Below are positions 27,599-36,641 of a DNA stretch of 64,000 nucleotides, piece after piece. Source of the stretch: Mesoflavibacter sp. GTDB taxonomy: Bacteria > Pseudomonadota > Alphaproteobacteria > UBA8366 > Aestuariispiraceae. Location: assembly GCA_017792345.1 (NCBI GenBank), contig CP051228.1, positions 1,116,001 through 1,180,000 of the forward strand, in the 5' to 3' direction. A model generated the notes under the pieces. That model made no database searches and was not told the DNA's origin. It saw nothing but the letters and a program-made list of their open reading frames with translations. Both the position numbers and the translations under genes were made by a program. The first letter of the stretch is position 1. The number at the start of each line of letters is the position of its first letter.

Positions 27599-30500
27599 GT
27601 CCGATCGACGCCGCCCTGAACCGGTCGCGGACGGTTCTCGGCACCCTGGCCTTCATCCTGATCGCCGGGGCGCTGGCCTATATCGCCATCCCGAAAGAGG
27701 CCGATCCGGACATCAACATCCCGATCATCTATGTCTCGATGCATCACGACGGCATCTCGCCCGAAGACGCCGAACGCCTGCTGGTCCGTCCGATGGAACA
27801 GGAACTGCGCGGGATCGAAGGCGTGAAGGAGATGCGGTCCACCGCCTATGAGGGCGGGGCCAACGTCCTGATGGAATTCGAGGCCGGGTTCGATGCCGAC
27901 AGCGCCCTGGACGACGTCCGGGAAAAGGTCGATCTGGTCCGGCCCGACCTGCCGGAAGACACTGACGACCCGACCGTCAACGAGGTGAATTTCAGCCTGT
28001 TCCCGGTTCTGGTCGTTACCCTGGCGGGCGATGTCCCGGAACGCACACTGCTGCGGATCGCGCGCGACCTGCAGGACCGGCTGGAAGGCATCGGCACCGT
28101 TCTGGAAGTCAACATCACCGGCGACCGCGATGAGGTCGTCGAGGTTCTGGTCGACCCGGTCCTGGTCGAAAGCTACGGCCTGGAGCCGGAAGCGCTTTTG
28201 ACCCGCATTGGCAACTCCAACCGCCTGGTGGCGGCGGGCGCGCTGGATACCGGCAGCGGCCGGTTTTCGATCAAGGTGCCCGGCCTGTTCGAGGATGTGA
28301 ACGACATCCTGAACCTGCCTCTGGTCAACAATGGCGACGCCGTGGTCCGTATCCGCGACATCGCCGAGGTCCGGCGCGGCTTCAAGGATCCGGTCAACTA
28401 TGCCCGGCTGCACGGCAAGCCCGCCCTGGCGCTGGAAGTCGTGAAGCGCAGCGGCGAGAACATCATCGAGACCATCGAGGCCGTCCGCGCCATCGTCGAG
28501 ACGGAGCGGCAATACTGGCCGGTCGGGGTCGAGGTCGGTTTCTCGAACGACAAGTCCGAAGACATCCGCACCATGCTGACCGACCTGCAGAACAACGTTC
28601 TGTCGGCGATCCTGCTGGTCATGATCGTCGTCGTCGCCGCCCTGGGCCTGCGCGGCGGTCTGCTGGTCGGTGTCGCCATTCCAGGATCCTTCCTGGCTGG
28701 GGTGATGGTCCTCTCGATCCTCGGCCTGACCGTGAATGTCGTCGTCCTGTTCGCACTGATCCTGGCGGTCGGCATGCTGGTCGACGGGGCCATCGTCGTC
28801 ACAGAATACGCCGACCGGAAACTGTCCGAAGGGATCGACAAGAAGGAAGCTTACGGTCTGGCCGCCAAGCGCATGGCCTGGCCGATCATCGCATCGACCG
28901 CGACCACCCTGGCCGCCTTCCTGCCGCTGCTGTTCTGGCCGGGCGTGGTCGGCGAGTTCATGAAGTTCCTGCCGATCACCCTGATCGCGACCCTGTCCGC
29001 GTCGCTGGCCATGGCGCTGATCTTCATCCCGACCCTGGGTGCCAACCTGTCCGCCGTGACCCGCATCATCGTGACCGCGGCTCTGACCGTCGCGCTGGGC
29101 GGTATGGGGTTCGGTATGGCGGGCGAGTTCGGCCTGGACGACATGGCGCCGTTGATCGCGCTGCCAGCCGCCATCGGCGGGCTGGTGCTGGGCCTATGGC
29201 TGGGCGGTATCGCCGGCCGGCTGCTGGAACGGCACGAGGTGGACAATGCCAATGCCCGCGCCCTGGCCGCGCCGAAGACATCCGGCCAGGACGACGATGT
29301 CGATTCCACCATGGACCCGAATGCGGTGCGCGGCGTGACCGGGCTTTATGTGAAGACCCTGTCCCTGGCGCTGCGCGCGCCCTGGCTGGTTCTGTTGCTG
29401 GCCGGCGGGGCTTTGGTCGGCACGATCATGGCCTATGGCACGATCGGCAAAGGTGTCGAATTCTTCCCGGAAATCGAACCGAAGCTGATGATCGTCAACG
29501 TCCATGCCCGGGGCAACCTGTCCGTCGATGAGAAGGACACGCTGACCGCCGAGGTCGAGCGCGAAATCCTGGCCATCGGCGACGAGACCGGCGAGTTCAA
29601 ATCGGTCTATACGTCCAGCGGCAATTTCGAGGTCCGCGACGACGAGGCCGAGGATATCATCGGCAAGATCACCCTCGAATTCGTCGAATGGGACCTGCGC
29701 CGCCCGGCCGCCGAGATCAAGGCGGATATCCGCGAGCGCACCGCGCATCTGGCCGGGATCGTCATCGAAATCCGCCAGGAAGAACAAGGGCCGCCGACCG
29801 GCAAGCCGGTCCATCTGCAGATGAGCGCGCGGAACCCGGCCGTTCTGGACGAGGCGGTGGAGATCGCCCGCGCCCATTTCGACACCATGGACGGTCTGGT
29901 CGATATCGAGGATTCGAACCCGATCCCCGGCATCCAATGGGAATACAGCGTCGACCGCGCCCAGGCGTCCAAGTTCGGCGCCAATGTCGCGGTGCTGGGC
30001 AGTTTCATCGAACTGGTCACGAACGGGCTGAAAATGTCCGACTACCGGCCCGACGATTCGGATGAGGAAATCGACATCCCCGCCCGCTTCCCGGAACAGT
30101 ACCGGTCGATCGACCAGTTGGACCGGCTGCGGGTCAACACCGACCAGGGCCGAGTGCCGGCGGGCAATTTCGTGACCCGGGTCGCGAAGCAGAATACCGG
30201 CATCCTGCGCCGGGTCGACGGGTCGCGCGTCGCCTTCGTGAAGGCCGATGTCGCGGAAGATCTGCTGCCCAACGATTTCGTCAACGATCTGCGCGGCTGG
30301 CTGGAGACCCGCCCGCTGCCGGACGGCGTGACGGTCGAATTCAAGGGCGAGGATCAGGAACAGCAGGAGGCCCAGCAATTCCTGATGAAGGCCTTCGCCA
30401 TCGCGCTGTTCCTGATGGCGATCATCCTGGTGACCCAGTTCAACAGCTTCTTCTCCGCCTTCCTGATCCTGTTCGCGGTGATCATGTCGACCGTGGGCGT

Positions 30501-30966
30501 GCTGATCGGGTTGATGGTGATCCAGGAACCCTTCGGCATCGTGATGAGCGGGATCGGCGTCATCGCCCTGGCCGGGATCGTGGTGAACAACAATATCGTC
30601 CTGATCGATACGTTCGACCGTCTGAAGAAGACCTCCGCCACGGCCCGGGACGCGATCCTGCGCACCGGGGCGCAGCGCCTGCGGCCGGTCATGCTGACCA
30701 CGGTCACGACGATCCTGGGCCTGCTGCCCATGGTGTTGCAGACCAATATCGACTTTGTGACCCGCGAGATCTCCCAGGGCGCGCCGTCGACGCAATGGTG
30801 GGTCCAATTGGCGACGGCCATCGTCTTCGGCTTGGCCTTCGCAACCCTGCTGACCCTGCTGGTCACGCCGTGCTGGCTGCAATTGCGTGCCGATATCTCC
30901 AACGCGTTGGCGCGCCGCCGCGCGAAACGGGCAGCACCGATTGCGGAACCCAGCGCCGCCGAATAG
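27595..30966 (+). CDS. RND-family efflux pump inner-membrane permease
   Basis: The 1123-residue protein uses proton flow to export compounds. GTG 27595 overlaps the adaptor stop (GTGA). Seen are TM1 (LGTLAFILIAGALAYIAIPK), periplasmic porter loops, TM4 with the proton-relay Asp pair region (ALILAVGMLVDGAIVVTEYA, one acidic residue where AcrB-type pumps have DD) and the second-half TM10-like GIVVNNNIVLID. It is longer than the usual ~1040 residues: residues about 484-550 carry two extra hydrophobic stretches between halves. The sequence resembles HAE/multidrug or metabolite exporters; specificity cannot be inferred. Confidence 0.93.
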   Translation: MSPIDAALNRSRTVLGTLAFILIAGALAYIAIPKEADPDINIPIIYVSMHHDGISPEDAERLLVRPMEQELRGIEGVKEMRSTAYEGGANVLMEFEAGFDADSALDDVREKVDLVRPDLPEDTDDPTVNEVNFSLFPVLVVTLAGDVPERTLLRIARDLQDRLEGIGTVLEVNITGDRDEVVEVLVDPVLVESYGLEPEALLTRIGNSNRLVAAGALDTGSGRFSIKVPGLFEDVNDILNLPLVNNGDAVVRIRDIAEVRRGFKDPVNYARLHGKPALALEVVKRSGENIIETIEAVRAIVETERQYWPVGVEVGFSNDKSEDIRTMLTDLQNNVLSAILLVMIVVVAALGLRGGLLVGVAIPGSFLAGVMVLSILGLTVNVVVLFALILAVGMLVDGAIVVTEYADRKLSEGIDKKEAYGLAAKRMAWPIIASTATTLAAFLPLLFWPGVVGEFMKFLPITLIATLSASLAMALIFIPTLGANLSAVTRIIVTAALTVALGGMGFGMAGEFGLDDMAPLIALPAAIGGLVLGLWLGGIAGRLLERHEVDNANARALAAPKTSGQDDDVDSTMDPNAVRGVTGLYVKTLSLALRAPWLVLLLAGGALVGTIMAYGTIGKGVEFFPEIEPKLMIVNVHARGNLSVDEKDTLTAEVEREILAIGDETGEFKSVYTSSGNFEVRDDEAEDIIGKITLEFVEWDLRRPAAEIKADIRERTAHLAGIVIEIRQEEQGPPTGKPVHLQMSARNPAVLDEAVEIARAHFDTMDGLVDIEDSNPIPGIQWEYSVDRAQASKFGANVAVLGSFIELVTNGLKMSDYRPDDSDEEIDIPARFPEQYRSIDQLDRLRVNTDQGRVPAGNFVTRVAKQNTGILRRVDGSRVAFVKADVAEDLLPNDFVNDLRGWLETRPLPDGVTVEFKGEDQEQQEAQQFLMKAFAIALFLMAIILVTQFNSFFSAFLILFAVIMSTVGVLIGLMVIQEPFGIVMSGIGVIALAGIVVNNNIVLIDTFDRLKKTSATARDAILRTGAQRLRPVMLTTVTTILGLLPMVLQTNIDFVTREISQGAPSTQWWVQLATAIVFGLAFATLLTLLVTPCWLQLRADISNALARRRAKRAAPIAEPSAAE

Positions 30967-31003
30967 GCTGCTTCCCGGTAACAACGAGACCCGGGAGGCA
31001 GAC

Positions 31004-31396
31004 ATGGACAAGGAATTGTTCGAAAAGGGGCTGGAGATCCGTAAAGCGGTCGTCGGCGAGGAGTACGTCAACAAATCGCTTGAGAACGCCAACAGCTTCA
31101 ACATGCCGTTCCAGGAACTGGTGACCGGCTATTGCTGGGGGCATGTCTGGGGCCGACCGGGCCTGTCGCGCCATACGCGGTCGATGCTGAACATTGCCAT
31201 GCTGTGCGCCCTGAACCGGCCGCATGAGTTGAAGATCCATCTGCGCGGCGCCGTGAACAATGGCGTCAGTCCGGAGGAGATGCAGGAAATCCTGCTGCAG
31301 GTCGCGATCTACTGCGGCGTCCCGGCGGCACTGGAAGGCTTCAAGATCGCAACCGAAGTCCTGGAGGAAATGGGCGTCGACATCCCCAAGGCGTGA
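31004..31396 (+). CDS. Carboxymuconolactone decarboxylase family protein
   Basis: The 130-residue helical protein resembles gamma-carboxymuconolactone decarboxylase (PcaC) of protocatechuate breakdown: RSMLNIAMLCALNRPHELKI, HLRGAVNNGVSPEEMQEILL and IYCGVPAALEGFKIA. CMD-family proteins also include AhpD-like peroxidase partners, but no CxxC is present, so a PcaC-like or uncharacterised dehydrogenase-partner role is more likely. A GGGAGG lies 9 bases before ATG 31004. No other pca genes are nearby, so the pathway is uncertain. Confidence 0.9.
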   Translation: MDKELFEKGLEIRKAVVGEEYVNKSLENANSFNMPFQELVTGYCWGHVWGRPGLSRHTRSMLNIAMLCALNRPHELKIHLRGAVNNGVSPEEMQEILLQVAIYCGVPAALEGFKIATEVLEEMGVDIPKA

Positions 31397-31514
31397 TCGG
31401 CGAAACCCGCCGCCGCCGGGGCCGCCCCCTGGACATTTACCCGTCGGTATACAATCTTGCGGGATGATCGGCGCCGCGTTCCGGCGCCTCCGTCTGTATT
31501 GGGAGAGCCTAAGA

Positions 31515-31778
31515 ATGGCCGTTGTTGAAATCTATACCCGCCCGATGTGCGGCTTTTGCTATCGCGCGAAGAAGCTGCTGGACAGCAAGGGCGTCAGCTA
31601 TACCGAATACGACATCTGGGCCGAGGGCGGCCGCAAGGCAGAGATGGAAAAGCGCAGCAGCGGCGCGCAGACCGTCCCGCAAATCTTCATCGACGACGCC
31701 CTGGTCGGCGGCTGCGACGACCTGATGGCAGCGGAAGCCGATGGCAGCCTGGACAAGCTGCTAGGCGCAGCCGCGTAG
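31515..31778 (+). CDS. grxC: Glutaredoxin 3-like
   Basis: The 87-residue glutaredoxin reduces disulfides using glutathione. The fold is clear (VEIYTRPMCGFCYRAKKLLD, TVPQIFIDDALVGGCDDLM, the cis-Pro TVPQ and GG helix). The active site reads CGFC rather than the common CPYC, so its redox potential may differ. It sits 27 bases upstream of the nitrilase gene, a pairing seen in many alphaproteobacteria. No good ribosome site other than GGGAGAG about 9 bases before the ATG. Confidence 0.95.
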   Translation: MAVVEIYTRPMCGFCYRAKKLLDSKGVSYTEYDIWAEGGRKAEMEKRSSGAQTVPQIFIDDALVGGCDDLMAAEADGSLDKLLGAAA

Positions 31779-31805
31779 ACCATTCGAAGGGGGAGGAGCT
31801 TGGAC

Positions 31806-32663
31806 ATGGCGAAGACGCTCAAAATCGGCCTGGTGCAGATGACCTCGACCGTTTCGGTCGAGCGCAATATCGAGATCTCGTCCGGCATGATCCGCAACGC
31901 CGCGGCACAGGGCGCCGAACTGGTTGCCCTGCCCGAGGTGGTGAACCTCATGCAGATCAATCGCGACGAATCCAAGAAGGTCGCGGCGCTGGAATCCGAA
32001 GATCCCTCGCTGGCGGCCTACCGCGCGCTGGCGAAGGAACTGGGCATCTGGCTGCATGCCGGGTCGCTGATGATCCGACTGTCCGACGACAAGCGTTTCG
32101 CCAATCGCGGCTTCCTGATCGGGCCCGACGGCGAAATCCGCGGCCGCTATGACAAGATCCACATGTTCGACGTCAACTTGGCCAATGGCGAAAGCTACCG
32201 CGAGAGCAACGGCTTCCGGCCCGGCGATCACGCGACCGTCGTCGACACGCCCTGGGGCGGGTACGGCATGGCCGTGTGCTATGACGTACGCTTCCCGCAT
32301 CTGTTCCGCGATCTGGCCAAGGCCGGCGCCCGCATCCTGGCCGTGCCCGCCGCCTTCACCCGCACGACCGGCCAGGCGCATTGGCACACGCTGCTGCGCG
32401 CCCGGGCGATCGAGAATGGCTGTTTCGTCATCGCGCCCGCGCAATGCGGCGATCACGAGGACGGCCGCAAGACCTTCGGCCATGCCCTGATCATCGACCC
32501 CTGGGGCGAGATCCTCGCCGATGGCGGCGCGGCGCCCGGCGTCGTTCTGGCGGAAATCGACCTGGCCCGCGTCGACGAGGTGCGCGCCATGGTTCCGTCG
32601 CTGTCCAATGACCTGCCCTATGAAAAGCCGGCGTCGGCCGGACTGGACGCGGCGGCGGAGTGA
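31806..32663 (+). CDS. Carbon-nitrogen hydrolase (nitrilase superfamily, Nit-like amidase)
   Basis: The 285-residue protein has the Glu-Lys-Cys catalytic triad: Glu in GAELVALPEVVNLM, Lys in GRYDKIHMFDVN and Cys in MAVCYDVRFPHLF. It is closest by eye to Nit1/deaminated-glutathione amidase or omega-amidase, which fits the adjacent glutaredoxin. GGGGAGGAG (31789-31798) gives 7-base spacing to ATG 31806, which I prefer to TTG 31800. Cytoplasmic. Confidence 0.93.
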   Translation: MAKTLKIGLVQMTSTVSVERNIEISSGMIRNAAAQGAELVALPEVVNLMQINRDESKKVAALESEDPSLAAYRALAKELGIWLHAGSLMIRLSDDKRFANRGFLIGPDGEIRGRYDKIHMFDVNLANGESYRESNGFRPGDHATVVDTPWGGYGMAVCYDVRFPHLFRDLAKAGARILAVPAAFTRTTGQAHWHTLLRARAIENGCFVIAPAQCGDHEDGRKTFGHALIIDPWGEILADGGAAPGVVLAEIDLARVDEVRAMVPSLSNDLPYEKPASAGLDAAAE

Positions 32664-32877
32664 TCCGGTCCGGCGTCGCGTTTTGAATAGCGCCGGCGTT
32701 CCGCCCCGTGCGCGACATCCCCATGTCGTGTTAATCGCAAAAGAAGTCGCGGGGGCGCGCTCACCCGGCCCCCGTTGCCCCTAGCAATACTGCACAGTCG
32801 ATCCGGGGGGCGCGGCCGTAAGATCCGCCGTCCCTGCTCGACGCCCCGACAGTGCCAATCGAAAGGTGGGATGGATC

Positions 32878-34551
32878 ATGAGTAAGTCCGATATCGAAAT
32901 CGCCCGCGAAGCCAAAATGCAGCCGATCACCGAAGTCGGCGCAAAGCTTGGCATTCCGGCCGAACAGCTGATGCAATACGGCCCGAACAAGGCGAAGATG
33001 AGCTTCGAATATCTGGACTCGCTGAAAGGCAAGCCGGACGGCAAGCTGATCCTGGTGACCGCGATCTCGCCGACCCCGGCGGGCGAAGGCAAGACCACGA
33101 CGACGGTCGGTCTGGGCGACGGCCTGAACCGCATCGGCAAGAAGGCGATGATCTGCCTGCGCGAACCGTCGCTGGGCCCGTGCTTCGGCGTCAAGGGCGG
33201 CGCGGCCGGCGGCGGCTATGCCCAGGTCGTCCCGATGGAAGACATCAACCTGCATTTCACCGGCGATTTCCACGCCATCACCTCGGCCCATAACCTTCTG
33301 TCGGCGCTGATCGACAACCACATCTATTGGGGTAACGAGCTGGGCTTCGACGAGCGCCGGGTCGCCTGGCGCCGGGTCATGGACATGAACGACCGCGCGC
33401 TGCGCGACACGGTCGTCTCGCTGGGCGGCGTCGCCAACGGCTTCCCGCGCCAGACCGGTTTCGACATCACCGTTGCGTCCGAAGTCATGGCGATCTTCTG
33501 CCTGGCCGACGGTCTGAAGGACCTGCAGGAACGCCTAGGCCGCATCGTCGTCGGTTATACCCGCGACCGCGCCCCGATCCTGGCCCGCGACCTGCAAGCC
33601 GAAGGGCCGATGACCGTCCTGCTGAAGGACGCGCTGATGCCGAACCTGGTGCAGACGCTGGAAAACAACCCGGCCTTCATCCATGGCGGTCCGTTCGCGA
33701 ACATCGCCCATGGCTGCAACTCCGTCTCCGCCACCAAATCGGCCCTGAAAGTCGCCGATTATGTCGTGACGGAAGCCGGGTTCGGGGCCGATCTGGGCGC
33801 CGAGAAATTCTTCGACATCAAATGCCGCAAGGCCGGCCTGTCGCCGGAAGCGGTGGTCATCGTCGCCACGGTCCGCGCGCTGAAAATGCATGGCGGCGTC
33901 GCGAAGGATAAGCTGGGCGACGAGAATGTCGACGCGGTCAAGAAAGGCCTGGCCAATTTGGGCCGCCACATCCGCAATGTCGGCAAGTTCGGCGTCCCGG
34001 CGGTGGTCGGCATCAACCGCTTCATCAAGGACACCGAGGCCGAACTGCAGGCGATCCAGGAATTCACCAAGACGCTGGGCGTCGTGGCGGTGGTCTGCGA
34101 ACATTGGGGCAAGGGCTCCGAAGGCACCGAGGAATTGGCAAACAAGGTCGTCGGCCTGATCGACGGCGGCCATGCCCAGTTCCGTCCGCTCTATGACGAC
34201 GACATGCCGCTGTTCGACAAGATCAACACGATCTGCCGCGAAATCTATGGCGCGGAAGAGGCCATCGCCGACAAGAAGGTCCGCGACCAGCTGCATCAGT
34301 GGGAAGAGGAAGGCTACGGCAACCTGCCGGTCTGCATGGCGAAGACGCAGTACAGCTTCTCCACCGATCCGAACCTGCGCGGCGCCCCGTCGGGCCATGT
34401 CGTGCCGGTCCGCGAAGTGCGTCTGTCGGCCGGCGCCGGCTTCATCGTCGCGATCTGCGGCGAGATCATGACCATGCCGGGCCTGCCGCGGAAGCCTGCG
34501 GCGAACTCGATCAAGCTGGACGATGCCGGCCTGATCCAGGGCCTGTTCTGA
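32878..34551 (+). CDS. fhs: Formate--tetrahydrofolate ligase
   Basis: The 557-residue enzyme makes 10-formyl-THF from formate, ATP and THF. Signatures are the P-loop-like [50 protein letters not shown] and [15 protein letters not shown]. Length is typical. ATG 32878 has AAAGGTGGG 7 bases upstream; GTG 32866 is in frame but lies in that site. The 214 bases upstream show no riboswitch I can identify. With 5-formyl-THF cyclo-ligase and an MttB-like protein it suggests active C1-folate metabolism. Confidence 0.97.
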   Translation: MSKSDIEIAREAKMQPITEVGAKLGIPAEQLMQYGPNKAKMSFEYLDSLKGKPDGKLILVTAISPTPAGEGKTTTTVGLGDGLNRIGKKAMICLREPSLGPCFGVKGGAAGGGYAQVVPMEDINLHFTGDFHAITSAHNLLSALIDNHIYWGNELGFDERRVAWRRVMDMNDRALRDTVVSLGGVANGFPRQTGFDITVASEVMAIFCLADGLKDLQERLGRIVVGYTRDRAPILARDLQAEGPMTVLLKDALMPNLVQTLENNPAFIHGGPFANIAHGCNSVSATKSALKVADYVVTEAGFGADLGAEKFFDIKCRKAGLSPEAVVIVATVRALKMHGGVAKDKLGDENVDAVKKGLANLGRHIRNVGKFGVPAVVGINRFIKDTEAELQAIQEFTKTLGVVAVVCEHWGKGSEGTEELANKVVGLIDGGHAQFRPLYDDDMPLFDKINTICREIYGAEEAIADKKVRDQLHQWEEEGYGNLPVCMAKTQYSFSTDPNLRGAPSGHVVPVREVRLSAGAGFIVAICGEIMTMPGLPRKPAANSIKLDDAGLIQGLF

Positions 34552-34580
34552 TCCGCAAAACTCGGATCCCATCGGTTTGG

Positions 34581-34613
34581 GAAAGGGAAGGCTCCGGCCT
34601 CCCCTTTCTCTTT
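34581..34613 (+). terminator. Rho-independent terminator of fhs
   Basis: An 11-bp stem with one mismatch (GAAAGGGaAGG/CCTcCCCTTTC, 6-base loop) is followed by TCTTTG, 30 bases after the fhs stop. Confidence 0.75.
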
Positions 34614-34633
34614 GTCCGTGTCGGTAGGGGTCG

Positions 34634-35548
34634 TCAGCCCGGCGTGCTGCGCGCGGCGGGGGGCGGCGGCTGGCGCAAGCGGGATTCGCGCAGCGCGATA
34701 TAGGTCGCGGCGGCGAAGATCACCGCACCGCCCAGGAAGGTGAACAGGCCCGGCTGCTGCTGAAAGAAGACGAAGCCCAGCACGGCGGCCCAGATCAGCT
34801 TGAAGAAATCGACCGGCATGACGACCGCGGTCTCACCCTGGCGCAGCGCCTCGGTCAGCGCCCATTGCGCCGCCCCGCCCAGCGCGCCGATGGCAATCAG
34901 CCACAGCCACTCCCCGCCCTGCGGCCAGGTCCAGACCGTCAGCGCGAAGGGCAGCGACAGCGGCGTCATCATCAATCCCATGTAAAGGGTAATGGTCAGC
35001 GAGCTGTCGTATTGCGCCGCCCGCTTGATCACCAGCATGGCGCAGGCCCAGAGCAGCGCGGAGCCGAGCACCAGCGCATGCCCCAGCTCCACGGCGGAAA
35101 AGCCCGGCCGGATGACGATCATCGCGCCCAGGAACCCGACCGCGATCGCCGCGCCGCGGCGCCAGCCCACAACCTCCTTCAGGATCAGCGCCGCCAGCCC
35201 GGTGGCGAAGATCGGCGCCGTGAAGCCCAGCGCCGCGACATCGGCCAGCGGCGTCAGCGTCAGCGCCGTGAAATAGGCCAGCATGGCAAACAGGTTGATG
35301 ACCGCACGCAGCCCCAGCAATCCGGGCCGCTTCGCCTTCAACGGCGTAAGCCCATAACGCAGGAACAGCGGCGTCAGCGCCAGGAAGCCAAACAGATTGC
35401 GGAAAAAGGCGATCTCGAACGGATGGATCGTCTCCCCCGCATGCCGGATCGACGCATGCATGGCCGCAAAGCACAGGCCCGACAGAAACATCCACCCCAT
35501 GCCGCGCAGATTGCCGCTGCGCCTCTCACTATCCGTCAGTGCCCGCAT
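34634..35548 (-). CDS. EamA/DMT-family transporter
   Basis: The 304-residue inner-membrane protein has ten hydrophobic helices in two EamA repeats (about 17-145 and 155-290); typical pieces are FFRNLFGFLALTPLFL and FKLIWAAVLGFVFFQQQPG. The substrate is unknown. I chose ATG 35548 because GGGTGAT precedes it and it avoids an upstream hydrophilic stretch. It converges with fhs; no regulator is adjacent. Confidence 0.88.
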   Translation of the reverse strand: MRALTDSERRSGNLRGMGWMFLSGLCFAAMHASIRHAGETIHPFEIAFFRNLFGFLALTPLFLRYGLTPLKAKRPGLLGLRAVINLFAMLAYFTALTLTPLADVAALGFTAPIFATGLAALILKEVVGWRRGAAIAVGFLGAMIVIRPGFSAVELGHALVLGSALLWACAMLVIKRAAQYDSSLTITLYMGLMMTPLSLPFALTVWTWPQGGEWLWLIAIGALGGAAQWALTEALRQGETAVVMPVDFFKLIWAAVLGFVFFQQQPGLFTFLGGAVIFAAATYIALRESRLRQPPPPAARSTPG

Positions 35549-35909
35549 ATCACCCGCATCGAAAGCCGAGCCACCAGTGTAGCCCGCTTCGAACCGAAGC
35601 CAACCCGCCACGACCCCGCCATTGCCGCCCTCAGGGCACGAGAGCTATGCGCGGGGATTAAGGGGGACGGTCGGGATGCCGCGGCCTCTCACGACGCCGA
35701 AGGGGGCATGGGCGCGTTTATCGAAACCGAACCAGCAAAACCATACGCAACGACGATCAGAGAGCGCCTTGACCGGCGTGATCAAAATGAAAAGTTCTCA
35801 AAATTAGCCACGGGCAGTCATTGCCATACCGATCATCAAATGACGTATTTGCGACCGGAAGCAGATCGGCGGCCTTCGGGCACTGATTGAACCGTCCCAT
35901 CAATTCCGA
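35549..35909. other. Gene-free 361-base junction, GC drop at its right end
   Basis: I see no credible gene, RNA or terminator here. Base composition is GC-rich near 35549 but turns clearly AT-richer from about 35780 onward, marking the left edge of the accessory patch. It presumably contains the promoter of the minus-strand EamA gene. Confidence 0.5.
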
Positions 35910-36254
35910 CTATTTGATCCTCCATGCAACGTGCCCTTTAGATTGCACATACCCATGATAACGGCCCCTGAAACCCGACAGCGCGCCCTCGTACTGCGAC
36001 AAGATTAGAATAGCATCGCTGTACTGCGGTAATGCTTCGTCATCCAGTAAATCCAAGTACCGTCCTTCCGGTTCATCGTTCATAAAGGCTCGAATGTCGG
36101 TCAGGATTCGGTTGATGAACTTCACCTTGTTTGCACTGAGTGTGTCAGCAGGTTTCTTCATACCCAATGCCTTCAGCTCTTTGTTTAGGTGTTGAAAGGC
36201 GGCCACAACGCCGTCATAGGCCTCGGCCTTCTCCTTTGTGGTGTGGTCGTTCAT
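35910..36254 (-). CDS. Small hypothetical protein, third gene of nuclease operon
   Basis: This 114-residue acidic, helical protein has no signal peptide. Its core (NRILTDIR; LPQYSDAILILSQYEGALSG; GFRGRYHGY) aligns by eye with the preceding protein (NKILGDK; IPSNSDATVVLAIYLEELER; YRSDLL), so the two are paralogues. The stop of the upstream gene is 1 base before its ATG, and AAAGGCAAG acts as ribosome site. It belongs to the lower-GC, three-gene operon. The function is unknown; a regulatory or immunity partner of the nuclease-like protein is inferred only from context. Confidence 0.7.
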   Translation of the reverse strand: MNDHTTKEKAEAYDGVVAAFQHLNKELKALGMKKPADTLSANKVKFINRILTDIRAFMNDEPEGRYLDLLDDEALPQYSDAILILSQYEGALSGFRGRYHGYVQSKGHVAWRIK

Positions 36255-36255
36255 A

Positions 36256-36633
36256 TCACTTGCCTTTCAAACGTTTCGGCTGCGCAGCGCGTAGTTTGGT
36301 GCCATCTTCAAACTCGTACCAGTAGCGACCGCTTGAGAACGTCAACAGGTCGCTTCTATAGCGTTCGAGTTCTTCCAAATAGATCGCCAAGACTACCGTA
36401 GCGTCGCTGTTACTTGGTATGTCGTCGGCGTTAAACTCGGTGAACCCATCCACCGGCTGATGCTTGTCGCCAAGAATTTTGTTTGCTGCAGCGAGGGCGC
36501 TGTTTGTGAGGTTAAGCTTGAAAGTGTTGAGACCATCCGTAGAAGATTTTTTCGCCAGAAGAGTAATCTCCCTGTGCAGCCCTTCGATCTTCCCGGTGAC
36601 CTTTTCAAGTTGTTCGATTTCTTCTCGGTTCAT
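36256..36633 (-). CDS. Small hypothetical protein, second gene of nuclease operon
   Basis: From ATG 36633 the product is 125 residues; GAGGAA lies 6 bases upstream, so I prefer this to GTG 36654, which overlaps the upstream gene. The N-terminal half is a probable coiled coil (REEIEQLEKVTGKIEGLHRE). The second half contains ANKILGDK and IPSNSDATVVLAIYLEELER, the segment shared with the next gene. No known family is recognised. Lower GC than the flanks and 1 to 8 base spacings to both neighbours mark a tight operon. Confidence 0.75.
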   Translation of the reverse strand: MNREEIEQLEKVTGKIEGLHREITLLAKKSSTDGLNTFKLNLTNSALAAANKILGDKHQPVDGFTEFNADDIPSNSDATVVLAIYLEELERYRSDLLTFSSGRYWYEFEDGTKLRAAQPKRLKGK

Positions 36634-36641
36634 GATTTTCC

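Noticed and set aside
29194-31104. Minus-strand open frame of about 636 codons
   Set aside because: Antisense to the RND permease; no domains.
32664-32877. Possible THF riboswitch upstream of fhs
   Set aside because: I found no match to the known THF motif cores; the 214 bases look like an ordinary leader.
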